Positions 18,705 to 26,287 of a stretch of 64,000 nt of DNA are shown here, in pieces. A model generated the notes under the pieces. It searched no databases. It was not told the origin of the DNA and was given only the letters and a program-made list of their open reading frames with translations. Position 1 is the stretch's first letter. Every line of letters begins with the position of its first letter. Source of the stretch: Lachnospiraceae bacterium (GTDB lineage: Bacteria; Bacillota; Clostridia; Lachnospirales; Lachnospiraceae); contig CAJTBO010000005.1 in NCBI GenBank assembly GCA_910573755.1, positions 124,001 through 188,000 of the forward strand. The letters are read 5' to 3'. The position numbers and the translations under genes are program-made.

Positions 18705-18965
18705 ATGACAGGTTGTATGGCGTTGTCCCTTGCGGGACATGATCGAAATAAGATATATCTCATAGTCAGGGAAGAAAAAGAGTATGTTTATCTTGCGGAT
18801 GGAAAGGAAAGAACCTGCGAGCATCCGAAGAAAAAGAATAAGAAGCATATCCAGATAATAAAAAAATATAAGAATCCCGAAGTGGCCGGAAAGCTCCTTC
18901 GGGGTGAAAGTATTGATGTAAGTATCATGATTCAGGAGGTTAAAGCATGTCAAAAGCAGATGTAA
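18705..18965 (+). CDS. KOW-domain putative RNA-binding protein
   Basis: Small basic protein, 86 residues, of the KOW/L14e-like type found between map and infA in many Clostridia. [25 protein letters not shown] is the KOW-like core, followed by a lysine-rich stretch (HPKKKNKKH). A ribosomal or RNA-binding role is assumed from the cluster; no function is proven. The ribosome site is weak, and an internal ATG at 18717 is an alternative start. The gene overlaps infA by 19 bases. Confidence 0.85.
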   Translation: MTGCMALSLAGHDRNKIYLIVREEKEYVYLADGKERTCEHPKKKNKKHIQIIKKYKNPEVAGKLLRGESIDVSIMIQEVKACQKQM

Positions 18966-19165
18966 TCGAAATTGAAGGAACTGTAGTGGAAAAACTGCCT
19001 AATACGATGTTCCAGGTAGAGCTGGAAAACGGACACAAGGTGCTGGCACATATCAGCGGAAAACTGAGACAGAATTTTATCCGTATCCTGCCCGGCGACA
19101 GGGTGACATTGGAGCTTTCCCCCTACGACCTCTCCAAAGGAAGAATCATCTGGAGGGATAAGTAA
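18947..19165 (+). CDS. infA: Translation initiation factor IF-1
   Basis: S1-fold factor of exactly 72 residues that occupies the ribosomal A site during initiation. [45 protein letters not shown] and the C-terminal GRIIWRDK are near-universal. The start lies inside the end of the preceding gene, with AGGAGG upstream. Confidence 0.98.
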   Translation: MSKADVIEIEGTVVEKLPNTMFQVELENGHKVLAHISGKLRQNFIRILPGDRVTLELSPYDLSKGRIIWRDK

Positions 19166-19215
19166 GAAAAGATAATTGCAAGCCCGTAGAATAAAGGCTT
19201 TCAAATAATTTATGC

Positions 19216-19244
19216 TTGCATTAATAATGCGGATATGATACAAT
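19216..19244 (+). promoter_or_regulatory. Internal promoter before rpmJ and the alpha-operon genes
   Basis: TTGCAT at 19216-19221 and TACAAT at 19239-19244 with a 17-base spacer, identical hexamers to the S10 promoter. It lies in the infA-rpmJ spacer and would drive rpmJ, rpsM, rpsK, rpsD, rpoA and rplQ separately from the upstream genes. Confidence 0.8.
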
Positions 19245-19276
19245 GAGAGACGGTCTTTTTGAAAGGAGGGAACACG

Positions 19277-19390
19277 ATGAAGGTTAGATCATCAGTAAAA
19301 CCGATTTGCGAAAAGTGCAAAGTTATTAAGAGAAAAGGAAAAGTAAGAATAATCTGTGAGAATCCAAAGCATAAACAGGTACAGGGCTGA
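19277..19390 (+). CDS. rpmJ: 50S ribosomal protein L36
   Basis: Smallest ribosomal protein, 37 residues, with a zinc ribbon of three cysteines and a histidine (CEKC, then C and H near the end: ICENPKHKQ). Ribosome site GAAAGGAGGG. It begins [20 protein letters not shown] and is in its standard place between infA and rpsM. Confidence 0.98.
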   Translation: MKVRSSVKPICEKCKVIKRKGKVRIICENPKHKQVQG

Positions 19391-19634
19391 GAGCCTGTTC
19401 CATGCTGACTTGTGCAGCGTTTTACTTTTTGATACCGAGAGGTATTCGGAAAGGCTGGATTTATTTCCGGCTGGCTGACATGAGACCGGTCCGCAGGGCG
19501 GAACGGCTGTTGATCAGCCCAGTCAATTAGTAACTTAATTGCATAAGGAAGTGCTGTGAAATAAATTTGCTGCAAATTTATTTTTGGCAATTTCTGGCAA
19601 ATCCAAAGAAACAAAGAAAGTGGAGGAAAATGGA
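19391..19634 (+). promoter_or_regulatory. Untranslated spacer with hairpins before rpsM (candidate leader)
   Basis: 244 bases with no supported gene. GGCTG at 19505-19509 pairs with 19515-19519, and CCGGTCCGC pairs imperfectly with the following GCGGAACGG (about 19486-19505). A perfect AT-rich stem of ten pairs joins 19559-19568 to 19574-19583 just before the rpsM ribosome site. It could be a leader for the alpha operon, whose regulator in other bacteria is S4; the protein ligand is inference. Confidence 0.5.
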
Positions 19635-20003
19635 ATGGCTCGTATTTCAGGTGTAGACTTACCCAGAGACAAACGTGTCGAAATCGGACTTACCTATATT
19701 TATGGTATTGGACGTGTGAGTGCAACAAAAATCTGTGCGGCGGCGAAGGTAAATCCTGATACCCGTTGTCGTGATCTGACAGATGAAGAAGTAAAGAAGA
19801 TCAGCGAAGTGATCGATGCAGATTATATGGTGGAGGGTGATTTAAAGAGAGAAGTTGCTCTGAACATCAAGAGGCTGCAGGAAATCGGATGCTATCGTGG
19901 TATCCGTCACAGAAAGGGACTTCCTGTCCGCGGTCAGAATACAAAGACCAATGCGAGGACAAGAAAAGGTCCGAAGAGAACCGTAGCAAACAAGAAGAAA
20001 TAA
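19635..20003 (+). CDS. rpsM: 30S ribosomal protein S13
   Basis: Head protein contacting the P-site tRNA, 122 residues. Start at ATG 19635 ([19 protein letters not shown]) after TGGAGG; the open frame upstream is part of the spacer hairpin. The C-terminal [25 protein letters not shown] is diagnostic. It begins the alpha-operon block. Confidence 0.98.
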   Translation: MARISGVDLPRDKRVEIGLTYIYGIGRVSATKICAAAKVNPDTRCRDLTDEEVKKISEVIDADYMVEGDLKREVALNIKRLQEIGCYRGIRHRKGLPVRGQNTKTNARTRKGPKRTVANKKK

Positions 20004-20031
20004 GTAAATTGTTGATGATGCAGATGTATCG

Positions 20032-20098
20032 CATGCAAAATGCATACATGCAAAATGTATACATGCAAAATGCATACATGCAAAATGCATACATGCAT
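20032..20098 (+). repeat. 15-bp tandem repeat between rpsM and rpsK
   Basis: Four full units of CATGCAAAATGCATA at 20032, 20047, 20062 and 20077 (the second has one change, C to T), then a partial unit from 20092. The units contain overlapping ATGCAT palindromes. There are no unique spacers, so it is not a CRISPR array. Its copy number is likely variable between strains. Confidence 0.9.
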
Positions 20099-20125
20099 AG
20101 TAAAAAGAAAGTAGGTTAGTTTAAA

Positions 20126-20524
20126 ATGGCAAAAAAAGTTACAGCAAAAAAAGTGACAAAAAGACGTGTCAAGAAAAACGTTGAACGCGGACAGGCACAT
20201 ATTCAGTCTTCCTTTAATAATACGATCGTCACACTGACGGATACGGAAGGCAACGCTCTCAGCTGGGCAAGTGCCGGTGGTCTTGGTTTTAGAGGTTCAA
20301 GGAAATCTACTCCGTATGCAGCACAGATGGCAGCAGAAACAGCAACTAAGGCAGCACTGATCCATGGCCTTAAGACAGTTGATGTTTTTGTAAAGGGCCC
20401 CGGCTCAGGACGTGAAGCAGCGATCCGTGCGCTTCAGGCTTCAGGGCTGGAAGTAGTGAGCATTCGTGACGTAACCCCGGTTCCTCATAACGGGTGCCGC
20501 CCTCCGAAACGCCGTCGTGTATAA
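20126..20524 (+). CDS. rpsK: 30S ribosomal protein S11
   Basis: Platform protein of 132 residues near the mRNA exit. [54 protein letters not shown] and the C-terminal [18 protein letters not shown] are diagnostic. A 15-pair hairpin starts at its stop codon. Confidence 0.99.
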   Translation: MAKKVTAKKVTKRRVKKNVERGQAHIQSSFNNTIVTLTDTEGNALSWASAGGLGFRGSRKSTPYAAQMAAETATKAALIHGLKTVDVFVKGPGSGREAAIRALQASGLEVVSIRDVTPVPHNGCRPPKRRRV

Positions 20525-20593
20525 TGAATTGTTAAAATTAATTTTAGCAATTCATGCAAATTGCAAAGCAATTAGCGAAGCCCGTACGGGCTT
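20524..20593 (+). promoter_or_regulatory. Hairpins between rpsK and rpsD
   Basis: 20524-20538 pairs with 20541-20555 (15 pairs, one G-U, two-base turn), beginning on the last base of the rpsK stop. A perfect 16-base palindrome AAGCCCGTACGGGCTT at 20578-20593 follows, then TT. The second resembles a short terminator or attenuator but its loop is very tight. The 144-base spacer could contain an S4 binding site controlling rpsD, as S4 leaders are known in Firmicutes; this is inference. Confidence 0.55.
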
Positions 20594-20668
20594 TTGAGTT
20601 GAAACGTTGGAAGAATGTACGAAAATACGTATTGTAAACAATGTATAGAAAGAGAGGAAATTAATTAA

Positions 20669-21262
20669 ATGGCAGTAAACAGAGTACCGGTACTGAAAAG
20701 ATGTCGTTCCCTGGAACTTGATCCGACTTTTCTGGGATATGATAAGAAGTCCAGAAGAAAATCTCCCAGAGCGGGCAAGAAGATGAGTGAGTATGCTGTG
20801 CAGCTCCGTGCAAAACAGCAGGCGAAATTCATCTATGGCGTTTTGGAGAAACCTTTCAGAAATTACTATAATAAAGCGGAAAGAATGAAAGGCCGTACAG
20901 GTGAGAACCTGATGATCCTGCTGGAGAGAAGGCTTGACAGCGTAGTATTCAGAATGGGTTTTGCAAGAACAAGAAGAGAGGCAAGACAGATTGTCGGCCA
21001 TCAGCATATCCTTGTCAACGGTAAGCCCGTACAGATTCCTTCTTATCTGATCAGCGCCGGCGATACGATAGAGATCAGAGAGAAATCCAGAGAACTGCAG
21101 AGATATAAAGATATTATTGAAGTGACAGCAGGCAGGCTGGTTCCGGAATGGATGGATGTAGATCTGGAAGCTTTCAAAGGCACCATTAAAGCACTTCCTA
21201 CAAGAGAAATGATAGACGTACCTGTTGATGAAATGGCTATCGTCGAATTATATTCTAAATAA
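20669..21262 (+). CDS. rpsD: 30S ribosomal protein S4
   Basis: Assembly-initiating small-subunit protein, 197 residues. NRVPVLKRCRSLELDPTFLGYDKKSRR and the S4 RNA-binding domain (LERRLDSVVFRMGFARTRREARQIVGHQHILVNG) are clear. It lacks the N-terminal zinc cysteines of some S4 forms. In other bacteria S4 represses the alpha operon, so it may regulate its neighbours here. Confidence 0.98.
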   Translation: MAVNRVPVLKRCRSLELDPTFLGYDKKSRRKSPRAGKKMSEYAVQLRAKQQAKFIYGVLEKPFRNYYNKAERMKGRTGENLMILLERRLDSVVFRMGFARTRREARQIVGHQHILVNGKPVQIPSYLISAGDTIEIREKSRELQRYKDIIEVTAGRLVPEWMDVDLEAFKGTIKALPTREMIDVPVDEMAIVELYSK

Positions 21263-21382
21263 TGTGGCGTAAAAGAAAAACAAAGTGCAAAGTGACGTTA
21301 TCACAAAGTGATACCGTCACTTGTCGGCGAATATTTGTTTTTCTTATGCGTCTGTAGTTTTCATAAAAGGAGGGTGTTTGCA

Positions 21383-22342
21383 GTGTTTGATTTTGAAAGA
21401 CCTAATATTGAGGTTGTAGAAATCTCTGACGATAAAAAGTATGGCAAATTTGTGGTGGAACCTTTGGAAAGAGGTTATGGCATCACACTTGGTAACTCTC
21501 TCAGAAGAATTATGCTTTCTTCTTTGCCCGGCACCGCTGTAAGCCAGGTGAAATTTGATGGCGTGTTACATGAATTTACGACGATCGAAGGCGTAAAGGA
21601 AGATGTGACTGAGATCATAATGAACATCAAGAGCCTTGCGATAAAAAACAACAGCGAGAGCAATGAACCAAAGACAGCATATATTGATTATCAGGGCGAG
21701 GGCGTGATCCACGCTTCTGATATTCAGGTTGATCAGGATATCGAGATCATGAATCCGGATCAGGTGATCGCGACATTAAGCGGCGGAAAAGATTCCAAGC
21801 TGTATGTGGAACTGACGATCACAAAGGGCCGTGGGTATGTGGGCGCTGACAAGAATAAGAGCAGTGATATGTCTATCGGTGTTATTGCAGTGGATTCTAT
21901 CTATACACCTGTAGAGCGTGTCAATGTGACGGTGGAGAATACCCGTGTCGGTCAGGTGACTGACTTTGATAAGCTGACGATGGATGTATATACGGACGGA
22001 ACGCTTGCGCCGGATGAGGCGGTGAGCCTTGCGGCAAAAGTACTCAGCGAGCATTTAAGCCTCTTTATCGATCTTTCCGAGAATGCGAAGTCCGCGGAGG
22101 TTATGGTGGAAAGAGAAGATGACGAAAAAGGGAAGGTTCTTGAGATGAGCATCGATGAACTGGAACTTTCCGTCCGTTCTTATAACTGTTTGAAACGTGC
22201 AGGTATCAATACGGTGGAAGAACTTACAAATAAAACTTCCGAGGATATGATGAAGGTTCGCAATCTGGGCCGCAAGTCTCTGGAAGAAGTGCTGGCGAAG
22301 CTGAAAGAGTTAGGCCTTCAGTTAAATCCCAGCGAGGAGTGA
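21383..22342 (+). CDS. rpoA: RNA polymerase alpha subunit
   Basis: Assembly platform of RNA polymerase, 319 residues. Start taken as GTG 21383 ([20 protein letters not shown]) after AAAAGGAGGG; the upstream in-frame stretch reads through the spacer and is not family-like. N-terminal dimerisation domain with [19 protein letters not shown]-terminal domain with [22 protein letters not shown] and [12 protein letters not shown], which binds UP elements and activators. Between rpsD and rplQ as usual. Confidence 0.98.
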   Translation: MFDFERPNIEVVEISDDKKYGKFVVEPLERGYGITLGNSLRRIMLSSLPGTAVSQVKFDGVLHEFTTIEGVKEDVTEIIMNIKSLAIKNNSESNEPKTAYIDYQGEGVIHASDIQVDQDIEIMNPDQVIATLSGGKDSKLYVELTITKGRGYVGADKNKSSDMSIGVIAVDSIYTPVERVNVTVENTRVGQVTDFDKLTMDVYTDGTLAPDEAVSLAAKVLSEHLSLFIDLSENAKSAEVMVEREDDEKGKVLEMSIDELELSVRSYNCLKRAGINTVEELTNKTSEDMMKVRNLGRKSLEEVLAKLKELGLQLNPSEE

Positions 22343-22349
22343 TGAAACG

Positions 22350-22465
22350 GGCGTATCCGGTAAGACCGATGAGCGCGGATATGTGTTTTCATAAATGGTA
22401 ACTATCAATATACAGGTAATATCCCGGTAAGTAAGTCCGATGCGCGTGGCCGGAATAGACCATTT
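22350..22465 (+). promoter_or_regulatory. Structured spacer before rplQ (candidate leader)
   Basis: 142 bases separate rpoA and rplQ. TATCCG 22354-22359 pairs with CGGATA 22376-22381, and AAATGGT 22393-22399 pairs with ACCATTT 22459-22465, enclosing a segment that looks like a diverged copy of the first (TATCC, GGTAAG, CCGATG and CGCG in the same order). No gene is supported here. Confidence 0.45.
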
Positions 22466-22484
22466 AATGTGAAAGGAGCCTATC

Positions 22485-23021
22485 ATGGCAAAATACAGAA
22501 AACTTGGCAGAACAAGCAGCCAGAGAAAAGCACTGCTCAGAAATCAGGTTACGGCGCTTTTATATCATGGCAAGATCGTTACAACCGAAGCGAGAGCAAA
22601 AGAAGTGCGCAAGATCGCGGAGCATGTGATCACTTTGGCTGTAAAGGAAAAAGATAATTTCGAAACCGTAAAGGTGAAAGCAAAAGTAGCACGTAAGGAC
22701 AAAGACGGCAAGAGGGTCAAAGAGGTTGTTGACGGCAAGAAAGTAACCGTATTTGACGAAGTGGAAAAAGAGATCAGAAAAGATCTGCCGTCCAGACAGC
22801 ATGCGAGACGTCAGATGATGAAAGTACTTCTTCCTGTGACGGAAATACCGACTGCGCCTGCCGGACGTAAGAAAAATACAAAAGAGATCAATATGGCAAA
22901 TAAGCTGTTTGATGAAGTTGCACCGAAATATGCGAACCGTAAGGGCGGCTACACAAGGATCGTAAAGATCGGTCCCCGTAAAGGTGATGCGGCGATGCAG
23001 GTAGTATTAGAGTTAGTATAA
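22485..23021 (+). CDS. rplQ: 50S ribosomal protein L17 (long form)
   Basis: Large-subunit protein near the tunnel exit, 178 residues, clearly longer than the 113-127 of most bacteria. The N-terminal [31 protein letters not shown] and the C-terminal [32 protein letters not shown] are canonical. The extra residues lie between, roughly 60-125, and are lysine rich. This insertion appears to be usual for the Lachnospiraceae type but its role is unknown. It ends the ribosomal cluster. Confidence 0.97.
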   Translation: MAKYRKLGRTSSQRKALLRNQVTALLYHGKIVTTEARAKEVRKIAEHVITLAVKEKDNFETVKVKAKVARKDKDGKRVKEVVDGKKVTVFDEVEKEIRKDLPSRQHARRQMMKVLLPVTEIPTAPAGRKKNTKEINMANKLFDEVAPKYANRKGGYTRIVKIGPRKGDAAMQVVLELV

Positions 23022-23034
23022 AATGATAAAATGC

Positions 23035-23064
23035 ACATACCCTGCAGTTTGCTGTGGGGTATGT
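23035..23064 (+). terminator. Hairpin ending the ribosomal cluster
   Basis: 23035-23047 pairs with 23052-23064 at all 13 positions (two G-U) around loop TTTG, directly after rplQ. The following T-run is short and broken, so termination may be partial. Confidence 0.65.
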
Positions 23065-23157
23065 GACTTTGTGGGTCTATAGGATAGAGGCTTTATGTTA
23101 TGTGCGTATGAGTGCATAAAGAAAATATTTTGAAGAATAAAGAAAAGGAGAAACGTT

Positions 23158-24384
23158 ATGAAGGGAAATGTTGTAGTTGGACAGTCCGGCGGGCCTACCG
23201 CGGTAATCAATTCTTCTGTTGCAGGTGTATATGCGGCAGCAAAGAAGCTCGGTGTGAACAAAGTATATGGCATGGTTCACGGCATCGAAGGTTTTTTGCA
23301 GGACAAGATTTGCGATCTGGATGAGTATCTTGCTGATGAGACAGGTATCGAACTGTTAAAGAGAACTCCGTCGGCTTTTCTTGGTTCCTGCCGGTTTAAA
23401 ATGCCGAAAATCGAGGGACATGAGGATGTCTATGAGAAAATTTTTGAGATCATGGAAAAGCATGATATCGAGTGCCTTTTCTACTGCGGCGGAAATGACT
23501 CTATGGATACCGTAAAGATGCTTTCCGATTATGCGGCGGCTCATGGCAAGAGCCAGAGATTTGTGGGCGTACCGAAAACGGTTGACAACGATCTTCCGAT
23601 CACCGATCACTGTCCGGGTTACGGTTCCGCTGCAAAATATATCGCAACATCCATGAAAGAGATCATCCGCGACAACTCCTCTTTCGGCGTACAGAAACCT
23701 ACGGTTTGTATCGTGGAGATCATGGGACGTAATGCAGGCTGGCTTACGGCTGCTGCCGCTTTATCCCGCGGAAGCGACTGTGAAGGCCCTGATGCGATCT
23801 ATCTGCCGGAGAGAGTATTTGACATGGATGCGTTCATGGAGAAGGTAAAAGAGCTGGCAGCGAAGAAATCTTCTGTTGTGATTGCCGTATCCGAGGGCGT
23901 TCAGATCGCGGACGGCAGATTTGTATGCGAACTTGGCAGAGAAGTTGCTGTGGATGCGTTCGGCCATAAGCAGATGTCCGGTACGGCAGTGATCCTTGCA
24001 CAGAAAGTTGCCGAGGAGACGGGTCTTAAGACAAGGGCGATCGAGTTCTCCACACTGCAGAGAGCCGCTACACACATTGCTTCCCTGACAGATATCAACG
24101 AAGCGTTTCAGGTAGGCCATGACGCTGTGGTTGCCGCGAACGAAGGCAAGACCGGCATGATGATCACACTGGACAGAAACGGCGACGATCCTTACCAGTG
24201 CGGTACAAGCGCTTACGATATCCACGCTATCGCAAATGTGGAGAGAAAAGTGCCCGACGAGTGGATCACGGCGGACGGTACGGATCTGACAGATGATTTC
24301 GAGAAGTACGGCAGACCCCTTATCATGGGTGAGCTGATGCCGCTGTATGTAAACGGCACACCGAGACATCTGGTGAGAAAGTAA
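23158..24384 (+). CDS. 6-phosphofructokinase, probably pyrophosphate-dependent
   Basis: Phosphorylates fructose 6-phosphate in glycolysis; 408 residues, longer than the roughly 320 of the ATP enzyme PfkA. Two positions set donor preference in this family. The motif after the catalytic glycines reads GGNDS (111-115), with aspartate where ATP enzymes have glycine, and the next motif reads PKTVDND (139-145), with lysine where ATP enzymes have glycine. Both favour pyrophosphate. The rest (GQSGGPTAVINSS, MGRNAGWLTAAAAL) is typical. It sits alone after the ribosomal cluster and is closed by a bidirectional terminator. Donor preference is a prediction. Confidence 0.92.
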   Translation: MKGNVVVGQSGGPTAVINSSVAGVYAAAKKLGVNKVYGMVHGIEGFLQDKICDLDEYLADETGIELLKRTPSAFLGSCRFKMPKIEGHEDVYEKIFEIMEKHDIECLFYCGGNDSMDTVKMLSDYAAAHGKSQRFVGVPKTVDNDLPITDHCPGYGSAAKYIATSMKEIIRDNSSFGVQKPTVCIVEIMGRNAGWLTAAAALSRGSDCEGPDAIYLPERVFDMDAFMEKVKELAAKKSSVVIAVSEGVQIADGRFVCELGREVAVDAFGHKQMSGTAVILAQKVAEETGLKTRAIEFSTLQRAATHIASLTDINEAFQVGHDAVVAANEGKTGMMITLDRNGDDPYQCGTSAYDIHAIANVERKVPDEWITADGTDLTDDFEKYGRPLIMGELMPLYVNGTPRHLVRK

Positions 24385-24408
24385 ATTAGGAAAAAGTAAT
24401 GAAAAAGA

Positions 24409-24435
24409 GGGCATTGAGAAGTTCAATGCCCTTTT
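24409..24435. terminator. Bidirectional terminator between pfk and the DeoR gene
   Basis: GGGCATTGA 24409-24417 pairs with 24423-24431, followed by TTTT on the + strand and CTCTTTTT on the - strand. It separates the convergent genes and should stop transcription from both sides. Confidence 0.88.
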
Positions 24436-24448
24436 ATGATGATTCGGG

Positions 24449-25225
24449 TCACTGAACAAACACATCTATATTATGCGCAGCAAAGTATGTCCGATATTCT
24501 GCAGGGATATCAGAATCTGTAATAATAATATCTGCAACGGTCAAATCACAGATCTTCATAAAGTTGGTCTTACCAAATTTGTGAGAGGCTAGTGCAAAGA
24601 CAACTGTGCCGGAGGCTTTTCTTACGGTTTCGCAGACAGTCTGCTCAAAGTTGGAATAGGTTGTAAAACCGCCGGAAACATCGGCTCCGGCTGCACCTAA
24701 AAAGGCATATTTGAAATGAAAATCCTGCATGGATTTTATAAAGGTATCACCGCTTAGAAAATGTCTGTCATACCCGCTCAGATTTCCGCCGGTTACAAGT
24801 ACGGAAGCATAAGGGTTGAGGGCAAGGATAGCAGCAACAAGAATGCTGTTTGTAACAAAGTTGGCTTTTCGGGACAGCATTGCCTGAGCTATGGCGGCGC
24901 AGGTGTCACCGCAGCCGATAAATATATTATCTCCGTCGCTCACCAGACGGGAAGCGATGGAGGCGATATACCGTTTGTCAGAACTGAAATTCAGGATTTC
25001 ATTTTTTATCATGGAACGGGGAAGAAAAATAGAATCTGTATTTTCAGAAGTCATAATAGCGCCCCCGTAGATTCGCTGGACATATCCTTCTTCCTCTAAC
25101 AGATTCAGATCTTTTCGGATGGTCACCTCGGAGACCTCAAATCTGGAACATAAATCTTCCACAAAAACTTTCCCCTGATCTAACAAAATGTCTTTTATTT
25201 GCATGATTCTTTCGGAACGATGCAT
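24449..25225 (-). CDS. DeoR/GlpR-family transcriptional regulator
   Basis: Sugar-responsive repressor, 258 residues. Start chosen at 25225 (MHRSERIMQIKDILLDQG), preceded on its strand by AGGAGGAG; a TTG seven codons upstream overlaps that site. The helix-turn-helix (VEDLCSRFEVSEVTIRKDLNLLEEEGYVQRIYGGA) is of the DeoR type, followed by the DeoR sugar-phosphate sensor fold (FIGCGDTCAAIAQAM and VTGGNLSGYDRHFLSG). It is divergent from the BtpA/sugar operon and is very likely its regulator. The effector would be a phosphorylated sugar, consistent with the FGGY kinase at the operon end. Confidence 0.94.
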   Translation of the reverse strand: MHRSERIMQIKDILLDQGKVFVEDLCSRFEVSEVTIRKDLNLLEEEGYVQRIYGGAIMTSENTDSIFLPRSMIKNEILNFSSDKRYIASIASRLVSDGDNIFIGCGDTCAAIAQAMLSRKANFVTNSILVAAILALNPYASVLVTGGNLSGYDRHFLSGDTFIKSMQDFHFKYAFLGAAGADVSGGFTTYSNFEQTVCETVRKASGTVVFALASHKFGKTNFMKICDLTVADIIITDSDIPAEYRTYFAAHNIDVFVQ

Positions 25226-25317
25226 AAATAACTCCTCCTGATTCAATAAATGAATACATATCTATTGTATATTCTCCTATATTTCCGTGATTAAGTCAAT
25301 GGTAAAAATGACAAAAA

Positions 25318-25410
25318 CGAAATAATAAACTTTCGGTTATATGGTAAAACGAAATAAATATTGAAACAAATAGAAACATAATATATAATAAAAACATCAA
25401 ATCGAAATAA
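25318..25410 (+). promoter_or_regulatory. Promoter of the BtpA/sugar operon with three CGAAATAA motifs
   Basis: TTGAAA 25361-25366, 17 bases, TATAAT 25384-25389 form a near-consensus promoter. Three identical CGAAATAA octamers lie at 25318-25325, 25350-25357 and 25403-25410, spaced 32 and 53 bases, close to three and five helical turns. One is just upstream of the -35 and one just past the start point. DeoR-family operators often contain repeated TTTCG/CGAAA cores, so these are the likely binding sites of the divergent regulator. Confidence 0.75.
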
Positions 25411-25429
25411 AACAGAAAGGGAAAAGGAA

Positions 25430-26239
25430 ATGAGCTGGTTAAAGGAGATTATAGGGACGGAGAAAGCGGTTATTGCAATGTGCCATTTGCAGCCTCTTCC
25501 GGGTGATCCGGGCTTTTCAAAAGAAAAGGGGATGGATTGGGTTGTGGACAGAGCCTATAAAGATTTAACGGCATTGCAGGACGGCGGTGTCGATGCAGTA
25601 ATGTTTTCAAATGAGTTCAGCCTCCCGTATTTAACGGAGGTCAAAAAGGAAACGGTGGCTGCAATGGCGTACGTTGTGGGTACACTGAAAAAGGAAGTGA
25701 GGATTCCGTTTGGTGTAAATGCATTGTGGGATGGCTCAGCGTCGATAGATATTGCAGTGGCGACAGGGGCAAAATTTGTAAGAGAGATTTTTACAGGCGT
25801 ATATGCGAGTGACTTTGGTCTCTGGAATACAAATTACGGAGAGGTGGCAAGACATCGCTGCAGGGTAGGCGGAGAAGATGTAAAACTTCTTTTCAATATT
25901 GTTCCGGAAGCGGCAAAATATCTGGGAGAGAGGGATATCGTCCAGATTGCAAAATCGACGGTGTTCAACTGTAAGGCGGACGCGTTGTGTGTATCGGGAT
26001 TGACAGCGGGGGTCGAGACAGATCAACAGATTCTGAAAGAAGTAAAGGATGCTGTAAAAGATACGGTTGTTCTCGCGAATACCGGATGCAGGATCGACAA
26101 TATTGAAAAGCAGCTGGCAGTTGCGGATGGCGCCGTTGTGGGGACTACGTTCAAATATGACGGTGTATTTGAAAATGGCGTAGATAAGGAAAGGGTTCTC
26201 AGATTTATGGACAAGGTGCATAGCTGTCGGAAGTCATGA
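25430..26239 (+). CDS. BtpA-family protein, copy 1
   Basis: TIM-barrel protein of the BtpA/SgcQ family, 269 residues. Members were named for a photosystem I assembly factor in cyanobacteria, but in anaerobes they occur in sugar operons and their reaction is not established. Visible family marks are AVIAMCHLQPLPGDPGF, ALQDGGVDAVMFSNEFSLPY, FVREIFTGVYASDFGLW, VFNCKADALCVSGLTAG, LANTGC and VVGTTFKYDGVFEN. It is the first gene after the regulated promoter. A paralogue with about the same length lies at the other end of the transporter genes, suggesting two related but distinct activities. Confidence 0.9.
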   Translation: MSWLKEIIGTEKAVIAMCHLQPLPGDPGFSKEKGMDWVVDRAYKDLTALQDGGVDAVMFSNEFSLPYLTEVKKETVAAMAYVVGTLKKEVRIPFGVNALWDGSASIDIAVATGAKFVREIFTGVYASDFGLWNTNYGEVARHRCRVGGEDVKLLFNIVPEAAKYLGERDIVQIAKSTVFNCKADALCVSGLTAGVETDQQILKEVKDAVKDTVVLANTGCRIDNIEKQLAVADGAVVGTTFKYDGVFENGVDKERVLRFMDKVHSCRKS

Positions 26240-26287
26240 TTGACGGCATGAACATAGACATTTATGAAAAGAAAGGAAGGTATGGTT

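Noticed and set aside
18457-18708. Open frame across the tandem palindromic repeat encoding 83 residues in two near-identical halves
   Set aside because: It starts at TTG without a ribosome site, follows the repeat exactly and both strands are open; the palindromic DNA structure explains it better than a protein.
20032-20098. CRISPR-like array
   Set aside because: The units are directly adjacent with no spacers, only 15 bases long.
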